From contig JAWMQN010000005.1 of assembly GCA_033283265.1 (NCBI GenBank), positions 186,001 to 250,000 on the forward strand: a stretch of 64,000 bases of DNA, read 5' to 3'. This document shows positions 24,533-32,839 of this stretch, one piece after another. The notes beneath the pieces were generated by a model that was given only the letters and a program-made list of their open reading frames with translations, was not told the DNA's origin and did not search any database. A program made the position numbers and the translations under genes. Each line of letters begins with the position of its first letter. Positions within the stretch are counted from its first letter, which is position 1. Source of the DNA: Mangrovimicrobium sp033283265. GTDB taxonomy: Bacteria; Pseudomonadota; Gammaproteobacteria; Pseudomonadales; Halieaceae.

Positions 24533-26920
24533 CTATTCGAAGTTGATCACCAGGTCTATGCCGTAGCTGCGCTCTTCCTGGAAGGTGCCGCTGGGGAAGG
24601 CGCCGAAGTTGGTGATGAAGGTGATCTCGTCGTTGTCGGTCAGGTTGCGGCCCCACAGGGAGATCTCGCCCACCCAGTTGTCGCCGAACTCGATGCTCTT
24701 CAGGGACGCACGCGCATTGACTACCCAGGATGCCGGGGTGAACTCGGCGACCCCGAAGGGCGTGGCGGCGGCGCGGCCCGGGTTGGAGTCCAGCCGCACC
24801 TCGTCACGCCAGGTGCCGGTGATGCCGAAGGTCATGTAGGCATTGCCGAAGACCGGGGCTGTCTCGTAGTTGGCAGACAGGTTGCCGTTCCATTCCGGCG
24901 TCAGGGTCGGCAGGAAGTCGGAGTTGGGGAAGGCGAGCGGGCCGGCGGCGTAAACGGTCTGGGCCACCAGGTCGGTCACCTTGGCGTACTCCGCATCCTG
25001 GTAACCCAGGGTCGCGCTGAGGGTCAGGCCCTCCAGCGGCAGCGCGGTGACTTCCAGCTCCATGCCCTGCACATCGAGGGTACCGCCATCCACTACCAGT
25101 ACCGCGATTCCCTCCCCACCGGGTACGTTGGAGCCGGACTGGGCAGTCTGCAGGTGGTCGTAGGTAGCGTCGAACAGGGCAATGTTGGTGCGCAGGCGGC
25201 CGCTGAAGAAGTCCGCCTTGGCGCCGACTTCCCAGGAGTCCACTTCCTCCGGGTCAAAGCCGAAGCCGGCTACCGAACCGCCGGAAACGAAGGCGGTGGA
25301 GTACTTGGCGTAGGCCATGATGCTGTCGCTGATGCTGTAGTTCACGCCGAGCAGGTAGCTGACGTTGTCGTCGTCGTAGTCGAAGCCCTGGGAAGTCAGG
25401 TTGCTGTCGGCGTCGCCGATCACATAGCTGCCGGATTTTTCGTCCTTGGTGTAGCGCAGGCCGGCCAGCAGGTCGAGCGAATCGGTGATGTGGAACTCCG
25501 TCTGCGAATAGGCGGCGTAGGACTTCGCCTCGTTGAGGGAGTAGCTGTCGTTGCCGCTCGGGATCACGTTGCCCGGCAGGAAGCCGAAAATGAAAGTGTT
25601 GGTGGAGCCGCGCGGGCCGCCGGATTCATCCTCTGACTCGAAGTAGAGCAGGCCCGCGGTAACCGTGGCGAAGTCGCTGTCGTAGTTGAGCTGCAGCTCG
25701 TTGCTCCACTGGTCGCCTTCCGAGTTGGACTGGGAACAGGCGTAGCAGAAAGGCGTATCCGCCGGCAGGCTGAGCGCGGCGCCGACGATCGGGCCGATGA
25801 TCCAGCCGCTGGTGCCGGAAATATCCGCCGGCTGGAAAACCTCGGACTTGCGGTAGGCCAGGGTGTTCTTCAGCTGGAAGCTGTCGTTGATCTCCCACTG
25901 GGCGGTGAGGTTGTGGCCCTGCACTTTCTGCTCCCGGTTGAGGGAGAAGGTGTTGTAGAGGGCATCCGGGCGGGTGGTCTTGCCGTTCCACAGCAGGTCC
26001 GGGTTGGCCAGCGCGAGCAGGTCGATGAAGATCGCACCCTGCGGCGGCAGCGTGCCGGTATAGAAGTCGCTGACGATGGCGTTGCCGCTGGGGCTGCCTT
26101 CATCGGTGCTGTAATCGTACTTGTAGCTCAGGGAGAAATCGTCAGTGGGCTCCCACAGGGCGGCAAACAGGATGCTTTCGCTGTCCACCGCGCCGAGGGT
26201 GTCCGGCGAGGAGTGCTTGCCGTAGCCAAACGCGCTGCGGTCCCAGGTGGTGCCCGCGCCGAGGTTCTTGATGTCGCCGTCCTGCTCTTCCGCGGAGTAG
26301 GTCAGGTAGGCGCTGAAACCGGCCACTTCGGGGGTATCGATGGTGGTATCGGTGCGGAAGTAGTCGCGGTTGCCGAAACCGAGCTTCTGCCGGAAGGCCA
26401 GTTCACCAACCGGTTCACGGGTGGCGATGCTGATCGCGCCGCCGGTCGCGTTGCGGCCGAACAGGGTGCCCTGGGGGCCGCGCAGCACTTCCAGCCGCTC
26501 GATATCGGGCAGCTGGAAGATGGAGCCCTTGGGCGAGCCGATGTAGACGCCGTCGAGGTAGATGGAGATCTGCTTGTCCGAACCGGGCACCACGCCGTAA
26601 CTGGTAATGCCGCGCATGTTGAAGGCCGGGATATTGGTACCGCCGGCGGCCGGGCGCACGGACAGGTTGGGAGCCAGGCTGCCGAGGTCGTTGACGTCAA
26701 CAATGCTGTTGACCTCCATGATTTCCTTGGTCAGCGCGGTTACCGCGACCGGTACGTCCTGCAGGCTCTGCTCGCGTTTCTGCGCGGTGACGATGACTTC
26801 TTCAAGTGCCAGCGTACGCGACTGGGCGAGAACCGCCCCGCTGTACATGCCGCCCAGCACGGCCGAGCCGAGGAGCACCCCGGCGCTGAGTTTCGCCCGG
26901 TGAAAGGATTTGGTGGACAT
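24533..26920 (-). CDS. TonB-dependent outer-membrane receptor 2
   Basis: A 795-residue receptor with ribosome site GGAGATAAAGCA. It has a signal peptide to about residue 33 (SGAVLAQ), EEVIVTAQKREQSLQDVP, the plug motif RGPQGTLFGRNATGGAI, and a barrel ending INFE. Its N-terminal 180 residues are nearly the same as receptor 1, and similarity continues through the barrel at roughly two thirds identity by eye. The largest differences lie in extracellular-loop segments, as expected if the ligands differ. It has its own promoter in the AT-rich gap above 26920 and a terminator below, so it is transcribed separately from receptor 1. Confidence 0.93.
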   Translation of the reverse strand: MSTKSFHRAKLSAGVLLGSAVLGGMYSGAVLAQSRTLALEEVIVTAQKREQSLQDVPVAVTALTKEIMEVNSIVDVNDLGSLAPNLSVRPAAGGTNIPAFNMRGITSYGVVPGSDKQISIYLDGVYIGSPKGSIFQLPDIERLEVLRGPQGTLFGRNATGGAISIATREPVGELAFRQKLGFGNRDYFRTDTTIDTPEVAGFSAYLTYSAEEQDGDIKNLGAGTTWDRSAFGYGKHSSPDTLGAVDSESILFAALWEPTDDFSLSYKYDYSTDEGSPSGNAIVSDFYTGTLPPQGAIFIDLLALANPDLLWNGKTTRPDALYNTFSLNREQKVQGHNLTAQWEINDSFQLKNTLAYRKSEVFQPADISGTSGWIIGPIVGAALSLPADTPFCYACSQSNSEGDQWSNELQLNYDSDFATVTAGLLYFESEDESGGPRGSTNTFIFGFLPGNVIPSGNDSYSLNEAKSYAAYSQTEFHITDSLDLLAGLRYTKDEKSGSYVIGDADSNLTSQGFDYDDDNVSYLLGVNYSISDSIMAYAKYSTAFVSGGSVAGFGFDPEEVDSWEVGAKADFFSGRLRTNIALFDATYDHLQTAQSGSNVPGGEGIAVLVVDGGTLDVQGMELEVTALPLEGLTLSATLGYQDAEYAKVTDLVAQTVYAAGPLAFPNSDFLPTLTPEWNGNLSANYETAPVFGNAYMTFGITGTWRDEVRLDSNPGRAAATPFGVAEFTPASWVVNARASLKSIEFGDNWVGEISLWGRNLTDNDEITFITNFGAFPSGTFQEERSYGIDLVINFE

Positions 26921-27303
26921 TGCTTTATCTCCAGCGTGTTCTAGTAATATTGCTGCCCGAGGGGTACTGGCGGTACGGCAAAACTGAATACAAGTCAGCG
27001 TTGTTCTGGTTTTGTTTCGCTGAGCCGGCAGGGAAAATGCCGGTATTCTGTATATATTTCCAGTTATGTTTATACGGCCCGCGACCCGTCGTCTGCGAGT
27101 TCCGATGCAAAAGCTAACACACTGTCGGTTTTTTTCAAGTTAATTCGAGGACGGCGGGAAGCGGGAATATTACCCGATTCCCCCCCTTGGCTCCCGCCAC
27201 CTAACCGTCCTGTAACTCCAAGGCCGCGGGCACTTCGGGTAGTATCTGCTTATCAAACGGCAGCACAGCCGCCCCCTACGACAATAAAACCAGCGGGTAA
27301 ACA
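26921..27303. other. Divergent intergenic region
   Basis: This 383-bp gap separates TonB receptor 2 (-) from an MFS gene (+). It is much more AT-rich than the flanking genes between 26940 and 27140 and presumably carries both promoters. I see no operator of the two recurrent types and no gene. Confidence 0.5.
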
Positions 27304-28632
27304 GTGAACAAGAGCCAACAGCAGGCCCCGAAGGATAATCCGCTCAGCGCGCCCCCCTCCCCCTGGCGCTGGTATGCCCTGGCGGTCCTGTTCCTGGTCT
27401 CGGTGATGAACACCGTGGACAAGATGCTGATCCCGGCGCTGGCGGAACCACTGCGGCTGGAGTTCGACCTCAGCGACTCCCAGCTCGGGCTGCTGATCGG
27501 CCTGGTGTTTTCCGTGGCCTACGCCGGCGCGTCCATCCCCATGGGCCTGATGATCGACCGCCTCAACCGCACCCGCCTGCTCGCCGCACTGCTGATCGGC
27601 TGGAGCCTGCTGACCCTGCTCAGCGCCCGCGCCGGCTCGCTGGTGAGCCTGGCCCTGTGCCGCATGGGCGTCGCCGCGGCGGAAAGTGGCGGCAACCCCA
27701 CCACCCTCTCCCTGATCGGCGACTACTTCCCGAAACACGAGCGCGGCCGCGCCATCGGCATCTTCAGCGCCAACGCCGCCGTCGCCGGAATGCTGGTGTT
27801 CTCCGTGGCCGGCGTGATCGCCGCGGAATACGGCTGGAGAGCCGTGTTCATCGCTGCAGCATTCCCCGGCCTGGCGCTCGGCCTGCTGGTCCTGTTCAGC
27901 CTGCGCGAACCACAGCGCGGCGCATTCGATGTCGACGAAGCCGCACAGTGGCCGAGCGGGGAAAAGGCGGGTTTCGGTGCGGTGATCAGGGAACTGGCCG
28001 GCAACAAGACACTGCTCTGGCTGCTCGTAGCCGCGGTACTCACCATCATGGGCCAGACCGGCAGCAGCGCCTTTATCGCCGCCTTTTTCACCCGGGTACA
28101 CGCGTTGCCGCTGGAACAGGCCGGCCTGGTGTCCGGACTGATCATGGGCCCCGGCTTCGCCATCGGCACCATCGCTGGCGGTTTCATCGCCGACGCAAGG
28201 TCCAGACGCACACCCGGCGGCGGCTGCTATTTCGTCGGCCTCATGACCCTGATCGCGGCGCCGCTGGGCATTATCGCCTTCACCAGCCCCCTGCTCGCCG
28301 TGTCCGCCGTCTGCCTGTTCGCCTTCCAGGTCTTCGGCACCTGCTTCTACGGCGCCACCATGGCGACCGTGCTGGAACTGGCGCCCCTGAAGGTTCGCGG
28401 CTCCATCGTCACCTACAGCCTGCTGATCATGAACCTCTGCGGCTACGGCCTCGGCCCGCAGATCTCCGGCGGCGCCAGCGATGCCTTCAATGCCCTGGGC
28501 GTGGAACAGCCCCTGCGCTGGGCGCTGGCCTCTGTCACCCTGCTGCTGGCGGCGGCTTCCTGTTGCTATTATGTGGTGGGGAGGCGGATGCAGGGGGAGG
28601 CCCGGGCAGCCCCTCAGGTGACATCGGGCTAA
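27304..28632 (+). CDS. MFS transporter, spinster-like
   Basis: The 442-residue protein starts at GTG (27304). Helix 1 reads LVSVMNTVDKMLIPALAEPL, a variant of the DR-containing spinster motif with Lys in place of Arg. Loop 2-3 has GLMIDRLNRTRLL, and helix 4 has CRMGVAAAESGGNP. About 12 helices are predicted. The gene is divergent from TonB receptor 2 and convergent with an acyl-CoA dehydrogenase pair; a structured palindromic repeat lies just after its stop. It probably handles import across the inner membrane of a compound taken up by the TonB receptors. Confidence 0.87.
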   Translation: MNKSQQQAPKDNPLSAPPSPWRWYALAVLFLVSVMNTVDKMLIPALAEPLRLEFDLSDSQLGLLIGLVFSVAYAGASIPMGLMIDRLNRTRLLAALLIGWSLLTLLSARAGSLVSLALCRMGVAAAESGGNPTTLSLIGDYFPKHERGRAIGIFSANAAVAGMLVFSVAGVIAAEYGWRAVFIAAAFPGLALGLLVLFSLREPQRGAFDVDEAAQWPSGEKAGFGAVIRELAGNKTLLWLLVAAVLTIMGQTGSSAFIAAFFTRVHALPLEQAGLVSGLIMGPGFAIGTIAGGFIADARSRRTPGGGCYFVGLMTLIAAPLGIIAFTSPLLAVSAVCLFAFQVFGTCFYGATMATVLELAPLKVRGSIVTYSLLIMNLCGYGLGPQISGGASDAFNALGVEQPLRWALASVTLLLAAASCCYYVVGRRMQGEARAAPQVTSG

Positions 28633-28662
28633 CTACCCCATATTCACGGCACTGCGCAGGCG

Positions 28663-28774
28663 TCCGCGTCCGCGCTGTCCCGCGGAAACCATGAGGCGAC
28701 AGGACGTCGCCGATTGAGTCTGTACATGGATGTACGCTTTTTGACGTGTTTCCGCGGGACAGCGCGGATGCGGG
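28663..28774 (+). repeat. Structured palindromic element, copy 1
   Basis: This 112-bp unit has an outer stem of 26 bp (28664-28689 with 28748-28773, two mismatches, the inner 20 bp perfect). It encloses a 58-bp core at 28690-28747. The core contains two small hairpins, GGCGAC-AGGAC-GTCGCC and GTACAT-GG-ATGTAC, the second followed by GCTTTTT. Copy 2 at 41879-42000 has the same core (50 of 58 bases) but an unrelated outer stem. Located between convergent genes, it may end transcription of the MFS gene. Confidence 0.75.
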
Positions 28775-28805
28775 GGCCGGCCGGTAGAACACCAAGCATG
28801 GCTGA

Positions 28806-29852
28806 TTACCCGAAAGTAGCCGCCGCCCCCAACTCCACACCATCAGCAAAGATATGCTCCGCCACCCGCGCCTTGTGGTAGCCCGCATCTCCCCAGGTAT
28901 TGGCCAGCGCCCAGGCCTTCTTCATGAAGATGTGCAGGTCCACCTCCCAGGTGTAACCCATCGCCCCATGCACCTGGATGCTGTTCTTCGCCGCCAGGCT
29001 GGCCGCCTCACAGGCCGCCAGCTTGGCCTGGGAGACCGCCAGCGAAGCATTGCCGGCGCCAGCCGCGAGCGCGTAGGCCGCGCGATGAACCGGCGCTTTC
29101 GCATATTCCAGGCGCACCGCGACATCCGCCATGTGGTGCTTCACCGCCTGGAAACTGCCAATCGGCTTGCCGAACTGCTGGCGGTCGATACTGTAGGCGA
29201 CAGAGAGATCGATCATCCGCTGGGCCAGGCCCAGGGCCTGCGCGGCACAGGCCAGGGCGCCGGCATCCAGAGCGCTCGCGACCAAGCCCGCCGCCGCTCC
29301 GGCCTCCAGCACCGGCGCCGCTGACTCGGCCAGTGAGACTTCGAAGAGGCGCCGCGAAGGGTCCACCGACTCGTTCCACACCACGCTGAACTCATCCCGG
29401 GTCAGGGCGTACAGCGCACCGCCGCGCTCCAGCAGCAGCAGGTCGGCGACGTGCGCGTCCTCGACCACGAGATTCTGCTCCAGCGCCGCGACCACCCGGG
29501 CCTCACCGGCAACGATTTTCGGCAGCCAGTTCGCCGCCAGGTCACCGCCGATGCCCTGCAGCAGCGGCACCGCCACCAGCACGGTATTCACCAGCGGCTC
29601 CGGCAGGGCCACGTAGCCGCACTCCTGCGCCAGCAGCACGAAGTCCAGCGCACTCATGCCGAGGCCACCGAACTCCTCCGCTACCGTCAGGCCGGTGAGG
29701 CCGAGTTCCGCCAGCTGCGCCCAGAGTTCGTCATCGCGGCCGGTTGCCGTCTCCCAGGACTGGCGGATACGCTCCGGTGTGACCTCGTTGACGAGGAAGT
29801 CGCGCACGCTTTCCCGGAACAGGAGTTGATCTTCGCTGAAAGTAAAATCCAT
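28806..29852 (-). CDS. Acyl-CoA dehydrogenase, short partner subunit
   Basis: The 348-residue protein is shorter than the standard 380-400 residues of the family, with ribosome site GGGAGAAGATC. The N-terminal helical domain begins MDFTFSEDQLLFRESVRDFL. The C-terminal domain has SIDRQQFGKPIGSFQAVKHHMADVA-like sequence and QVHGAMGYTWEVDLH. The central WSEPNAGSD-type segment of full enzymes is missing. Short/long pairs of this kind form alpha2beta2 dehydrogenases such as ChsE1-ChsE2 and FadE28-FadE29 in actinobacterial steroid side-chain degradation. The long partner is encoded 11 bp upstream, which supports such a complex. Confidence 0.9.
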   Translation of the reverse strand: MDFTFSEDQLLFRESVRDFLVNEVTPERIRQSWETATGRDDELWAQLAELGLTGLTVAEEFGGLGMSALDFVLLAQECGYVALPEPLVNTVLVAVPLLQGIGGDLAANWLPKIVAGEARVVAALEQNLVVEDAHVADLLLLERGGALYALTRDEFSVVWNESVDPSRRLFEVSLAESAAPVLEAGAAAGLVASALDAGALACAAQALGLAQRMIDLSVAYSIDRQQFGKPIGSFQAVKHHMADVAVRLEYAKAPVHRAAYALAAGAGNASLAVSQAKLAACEAASLAAKNSIQVHGAMGYTWEVDLHIFMKKAWALANTWGDAGYHKARVAEHIFADGVELGAAATFG

Positions 29853-29863
29853 GATCTTCTCCC

Positions 29864-31030
29864 TTACTTGCGCGGCATGCCGAGCATGCGCTCGGCGATG
29901 ATGTTGCGCTGGATTTCGTTACTGCCGGCATAGATGGGACCGGACTGGGCGAAGAGGAAGTCGTCCAGCCAGCTGCCGACCCCCGCGGCGGCCGGCGCAT
30001 GCGGCAGCAGCTCGGCGCGGGCGCCGAGAATGCTCATCGCCGCCGCGCACATCGCCTGGTCCAGTTCCGACCAGAAAATCTTGTTGGTGGAGGACTCGGG
30101 ACCGATCTTGCCGCCCTTGTTGAGCCGGCAGGCCGTCTGGTAGGTGGTCAGGCAGTAGCTCTCGGCGTCGAGGTAAGCGCGCAACACCGCCTCGCGGATG
30201 GCCGGATCTCGGTCCGCGCTCTCCCGGTTGGCCTTGTACAGCTCGACCAGGCGGCGGGCGCTTTCCTGGAAGCGCGCCGGCGCGCGCAGCATCAGGCCGC
30301 GCTCGAAGCCGGCGGTGGCCATGGCCACGCTCCAGCCGGCCCCCTCGTCGCCGAGGCGGTTTTCCACCGGCACTTCGACGTCGTCGAAGAAAATCTCGGC
30401 AAAGCCCGGCAGGCCGTCGAGCTGGGGAATCGGCCGCACGGTGATGCCGGGTGAATCCAGCGGTACCAGGATGAAGGTCAGCCCGTGGTGGCGCTCGGAG
30501 TCCGGATCGGTGCGGAACATGCCGAAACACCAGTCCGCCCACACCGCGCGGGTAGACCAGATCTTCTGGCCGTTGAGCACGTACCTGTCGCCCTGGCGGT
30601 CGGCGCGGGTGCGGATGGCGGCCATGTCCGAGCCGGCGTTGGGCTCCGACCAGGCCTGGGCCCAGATCTCCTCGCCACTGGCCATTTTCGGCAGGATGCG
30701 CGCTTTCTGCTCCTGCGTGCCGTACTCCATCAGGGTCGGCCCGAGCAGGCAGATGCCGTTCATGTTGACCCGCTTGGGCGCGCCGGCACGGTAGTATTCC
30801 TCCTCGAAGATCAGCCACTCGATCAGGTCACTGTCGCGCCCGCCCAGTTCCCGCGGCCAGGTGACCATGGTCCAGTTGCCGCGGTGCAGGACGGCCTCCC
30901 ACTCGCGGTGCTGCTGGAAGCCCTCTTGCGTATCGTAGGTTTTCAGGGGGCTGGCGGGCACATGCTCCGCCAGCCAACTGCGCACTTCGGCGCGGAAACT
31001 TTTCTGCTTATCGCTGTAGTTGAGATCCAC
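29864..31030 (-). CDS. Acyl-CoA dehydrogenase, long partner subunit
   Basis: The 388-residue protein starts at GTG (31030) behind AGGATCGAAGCA. It has MDLNYSDKQKSFRAEVRSWL, the FAD/substrate segment WAQAWSEPNAGSDMAAIRTR, RYVLNGQKIWSTRA, and a C-terminal FAQSGPIYAGSNEIQRNIIAERML. FAD-dependent alpha,beta-dehydrogenation of an acyl-CoA is expected, with electrons going to ETF. Its neighbour (28806-29852) is the short partner, making a probable heterotetramer suited to a bulky or cyclic acyl-CoA. The promoter region upstream holds an operator-like site (31151-31168). Confidence 0.92.
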   Translation of the reverse strand: MDLNYSDKQKSFRAEVRSWLAEHVPASPLKTYDTQEGFQQHREWEAVLHRGNWTMVTWPRELGGRDSDLIEWLIFEEEYYRAGAPKRVNMNGICLLGPTLMEYGTQEQKARILPKMASGEEIWAQAWSEPNAGSDMAAIRTRADRQGDRYVLNGQKIWSTRAVWADWCFGMFRTDPDSERHHGLTFILVPLDSPGITVRPIPQLDGLPGFAEIFFDDVEVPVENRLGDEGAGWSVAMATAGFERGLMLRAPARFQESARRLVELYKANRESADRDPAIREAVLRAYLDAESYCLTTYQTACRLNKGGKIGPESSTNKIFWSELDQAMCAAAMSILGARAELLPHAPAAAGVGSWLDDFLFAQSGPIYAGSNEIQRNIIAERMLGMPRK

Positions 31031-31343
31031 TGCTTCGATCCTGTTCTGCTCGACCGTTTCCCGGCCCGGGGCACCGCAAACGGCAATGGCAGGCCGCGGG
31101 CCGGAATGGGCGGATAGTGTACCCGCCGGGCCAGACCGCCAGCAACAATAATTGACGGTCCGTTAATTATTGTTGACTTGGCATAAGTGCTGGGTAAAGA
31201 TAAGCGGCACAATAAACAGGCCGTCGCCCTTATTGTGGGCAGGCGTCATGCGCCCGCGACACCCTTCCGCAGACGGCGGTATGCACCCGCAGGGCGGGCG
31301 GCCTGTCTACCCCGAACACACCCGGTAGCAGGAGGACTCTCGA
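31031..31343. other. Divergent promoter region
   Basis: This 313-bp gap lies between the acyl-CoA dehydrogenase pair (-) and a flavoprotein monooxygenase (+). It contains one operator-like site (31151-31168) in an AT-rich stretch that continues TTAATTATTGTTGACTTGG. No gene is seen. Confidence 0.55.
31151..31168. promoter_or_regulatory. Operator-like site ATTGACGGTCCGTTAATT (site B1)
   Basis: Fits ACTGACG-N5-TCAATT with two differences, and is itself a near-perfect palindrome (ATTGACG/CGTTAAT around GTC). It lies 121 bp upstream of the acyl-CoA dehydrogenase start and 176 bp upstream of the monooxygenase start. Confidence 0.5.
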
Positions 31344-32816
31344 ATGTCGGCACAAGCCAGAAACCTACGCTATGTCATTATCGGTGCAGGCATGGCAGGC
31401 ATTCTTGCCGGCATCCGCCTGCGCGAGCGCGGCGAGACCAATTTCGTCATCTACGAGAAAGGCGCCACCGTCGGCGGCACCTGGCGCGAGAACACCTACC
31501 CCGGCGTCGCCTGCGACACCCCGGCCCACTCCTACAGCTATTCCTTCGCCTTCAACCCCGAGTGGAGCGCCTTTTACGCCCCGGGGCCGGAGATCAAGCA
31601 CTACTTCGAGGAGATGACCGACCGCTTCGGCGTGCGCGAATTCATCCGCTTCAACACGGAGATCCGCAGCTGCCGCTACGCGGACGGGCGCTGGCATATC
31701 GAGACCCGCGACGGCGAGCCCGATGTCGCCGACGTGCTGGTCGCCGCCACCGGCGTGCTGCACCACCCGAACATCCCGGCAATCCCGGGCCTGGAAAACT
31801 TCACCGGCGCGCACTTCCACAGCGCCCGCTGGGACCACGCCATCGATTACAGCGACAAGCGCGTCGGCGTGATCGGCAACGGCTCCACCGGGGTACAGAT
31901 CGTCGCCGCGCTGTCCGGCAAGGTGCAGAAGCTGGTACACCTGCAGCGCTCGCCACAGTGGATCATGCCCTGCCCGGACACCCGCTACTCCGATGAGGAC
32001 AAGGCCGCCTTTCGCGATGACCCGGACAGGATCGAGGACGTGCGCAGCGGCCCCGAGGCCCAGGCCCGTCGCGGCCGTTTCCTCGCCGCGATCATCGACG
32101 CCAATTCACCGGAGCTGGAGGAAATCCAGCGCATCGTCGAACAGAACCTCGAGGAGAGTGTGCGGGACCCGGAACTGCGCGAGAAGCTGCGCCCGGACTA
32201 CCGCGCCGCCTGCAAGCGCATGGTGTTCTCGCCCAACTACTACGAGAAAGTGCAGCACCCGAGCGTCTACGTCGATACCAGCGGTATCGAGCAGGTGCAG
32301 GAAAACGGCATCCTGATGCGCGACGGCAGCTTCCACGAACTCGACGTGCTGGTGCTCGCCACCGGCTTCCACGCCGACGCCTTCGTCCGGCCGATGAGCA
32401 TCACCGGCCGCGACGGCCTCGACCTCAACCAGCTCTGGGACGTGCACCCCAAGGCCTACTACGCGGTCACCGTTCCCGACTTTCCCAACTTCTTCATGCT
32501 CAACGGCCCCACCGGCCCGGTCGGCAACTTCTCGCTGATCGACATCGCCGAGCGCCAGTGGAACTACATCGAGCAACTGGTCGAGTTGCTGCGCTCCGGC
32601 GAGTGCCAGGCGGTGGCACCGACCCGCGCGGCCCTGCAGGAATATGAGGAAAAACGCACCGAGGCGGCGAAGAAGACCGTCTTCGCCTCGGGCTGCAGCA
32701 GCTGGTATCTCGACGCCGATGGCGTGCCCCAGGTCTGGCCCTGGCCCTACGAGTACTTCATGGAAGTGATGGACAAGCCGCGGCTGGAAGACTACGAACT
32801 GACGCCGGCTGCCTGA
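31344..32816 (+). CDS. Flavin-dependent Baeyer-Villiger-type monooxygenase
   Basis: A 490-residue protein with a strong AGGAGG site. The FAD Rossmann motif is VIIGAGMAGIL (11-21). The extended fingerprint GGTWRENTYPGVACD is at about 44-58. The Baeyer-Villiger fingerprint FxGxxxHxxxW appears as FTGAHFHSARW (153-163). The NADPH Rossmann motif is GVIGNGSTGVQ. Such enzymes insert oxygen next to a ketone, giving an ester or lactone. It lacks the N-terminal extension of 4-hydroxyacetophenone monooxygenase seen in the other copy (51063-53036). Ring-ketone cleavage is a natural role next to acyl-CoA dehydrogenases; the substrate is not known. Confidence 0.92.
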   Translation: MSAQARNLRYVIIGAGMAGILAGIRLRERGETNFVIYEKGATVGGTWRENTYPGVACDTPAHSYSYSFAFNPEWSAFYAPGPEIKHYFEEMTDRFGVREFIRFNTEIRSCRYADGRWHIETRDGEPDVADVLVAATGVLHHPNIPAIPGLENFTGAHFHSARWDHAIDYSDKRVGVIGNGSTGVQIVAALSGKVQKLVHLQRSPQWIMPCPDTRYSDEDKAAFRDDPDRIEDVRSGPEAQARRGRFLAAIIDANSPELEEIQRIVEQNLEESVRDPELREKLRPDYRAACKRMVFSPNYYEKVQHPSVYVDTSGIEQVQENGILMRDGSFHELDVLVLATGFHADAFVRPMSITGRDGLDLNQLWDVHPKAYYAVTVPDFPNFFMLNGPTGPVGNFSLIDIAERQWNYIEQLVELLRSGECQAVAPTRAALQEYEEKRTEAAKKTVFASGCSSWYLDADGVPQVWPWPYEYFMEVMDKPRLEDYELTPAA

Positions 32817-32824
32817 GCCGGCGT
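32802..32824. terminator. Hairpin between convergent genes
   Basis: The 9-bp perfect arms ACGCCGGCT and AGCCGGCGT enclose GCCTG and overlap the stop codon of the monooxygenase gene. The hairpin faces the end of TonB receptor 3. It has no T-run on either side. Confidence 0.45.
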
Positions 32825-32839
32825 CACACTCCCCTCCCC

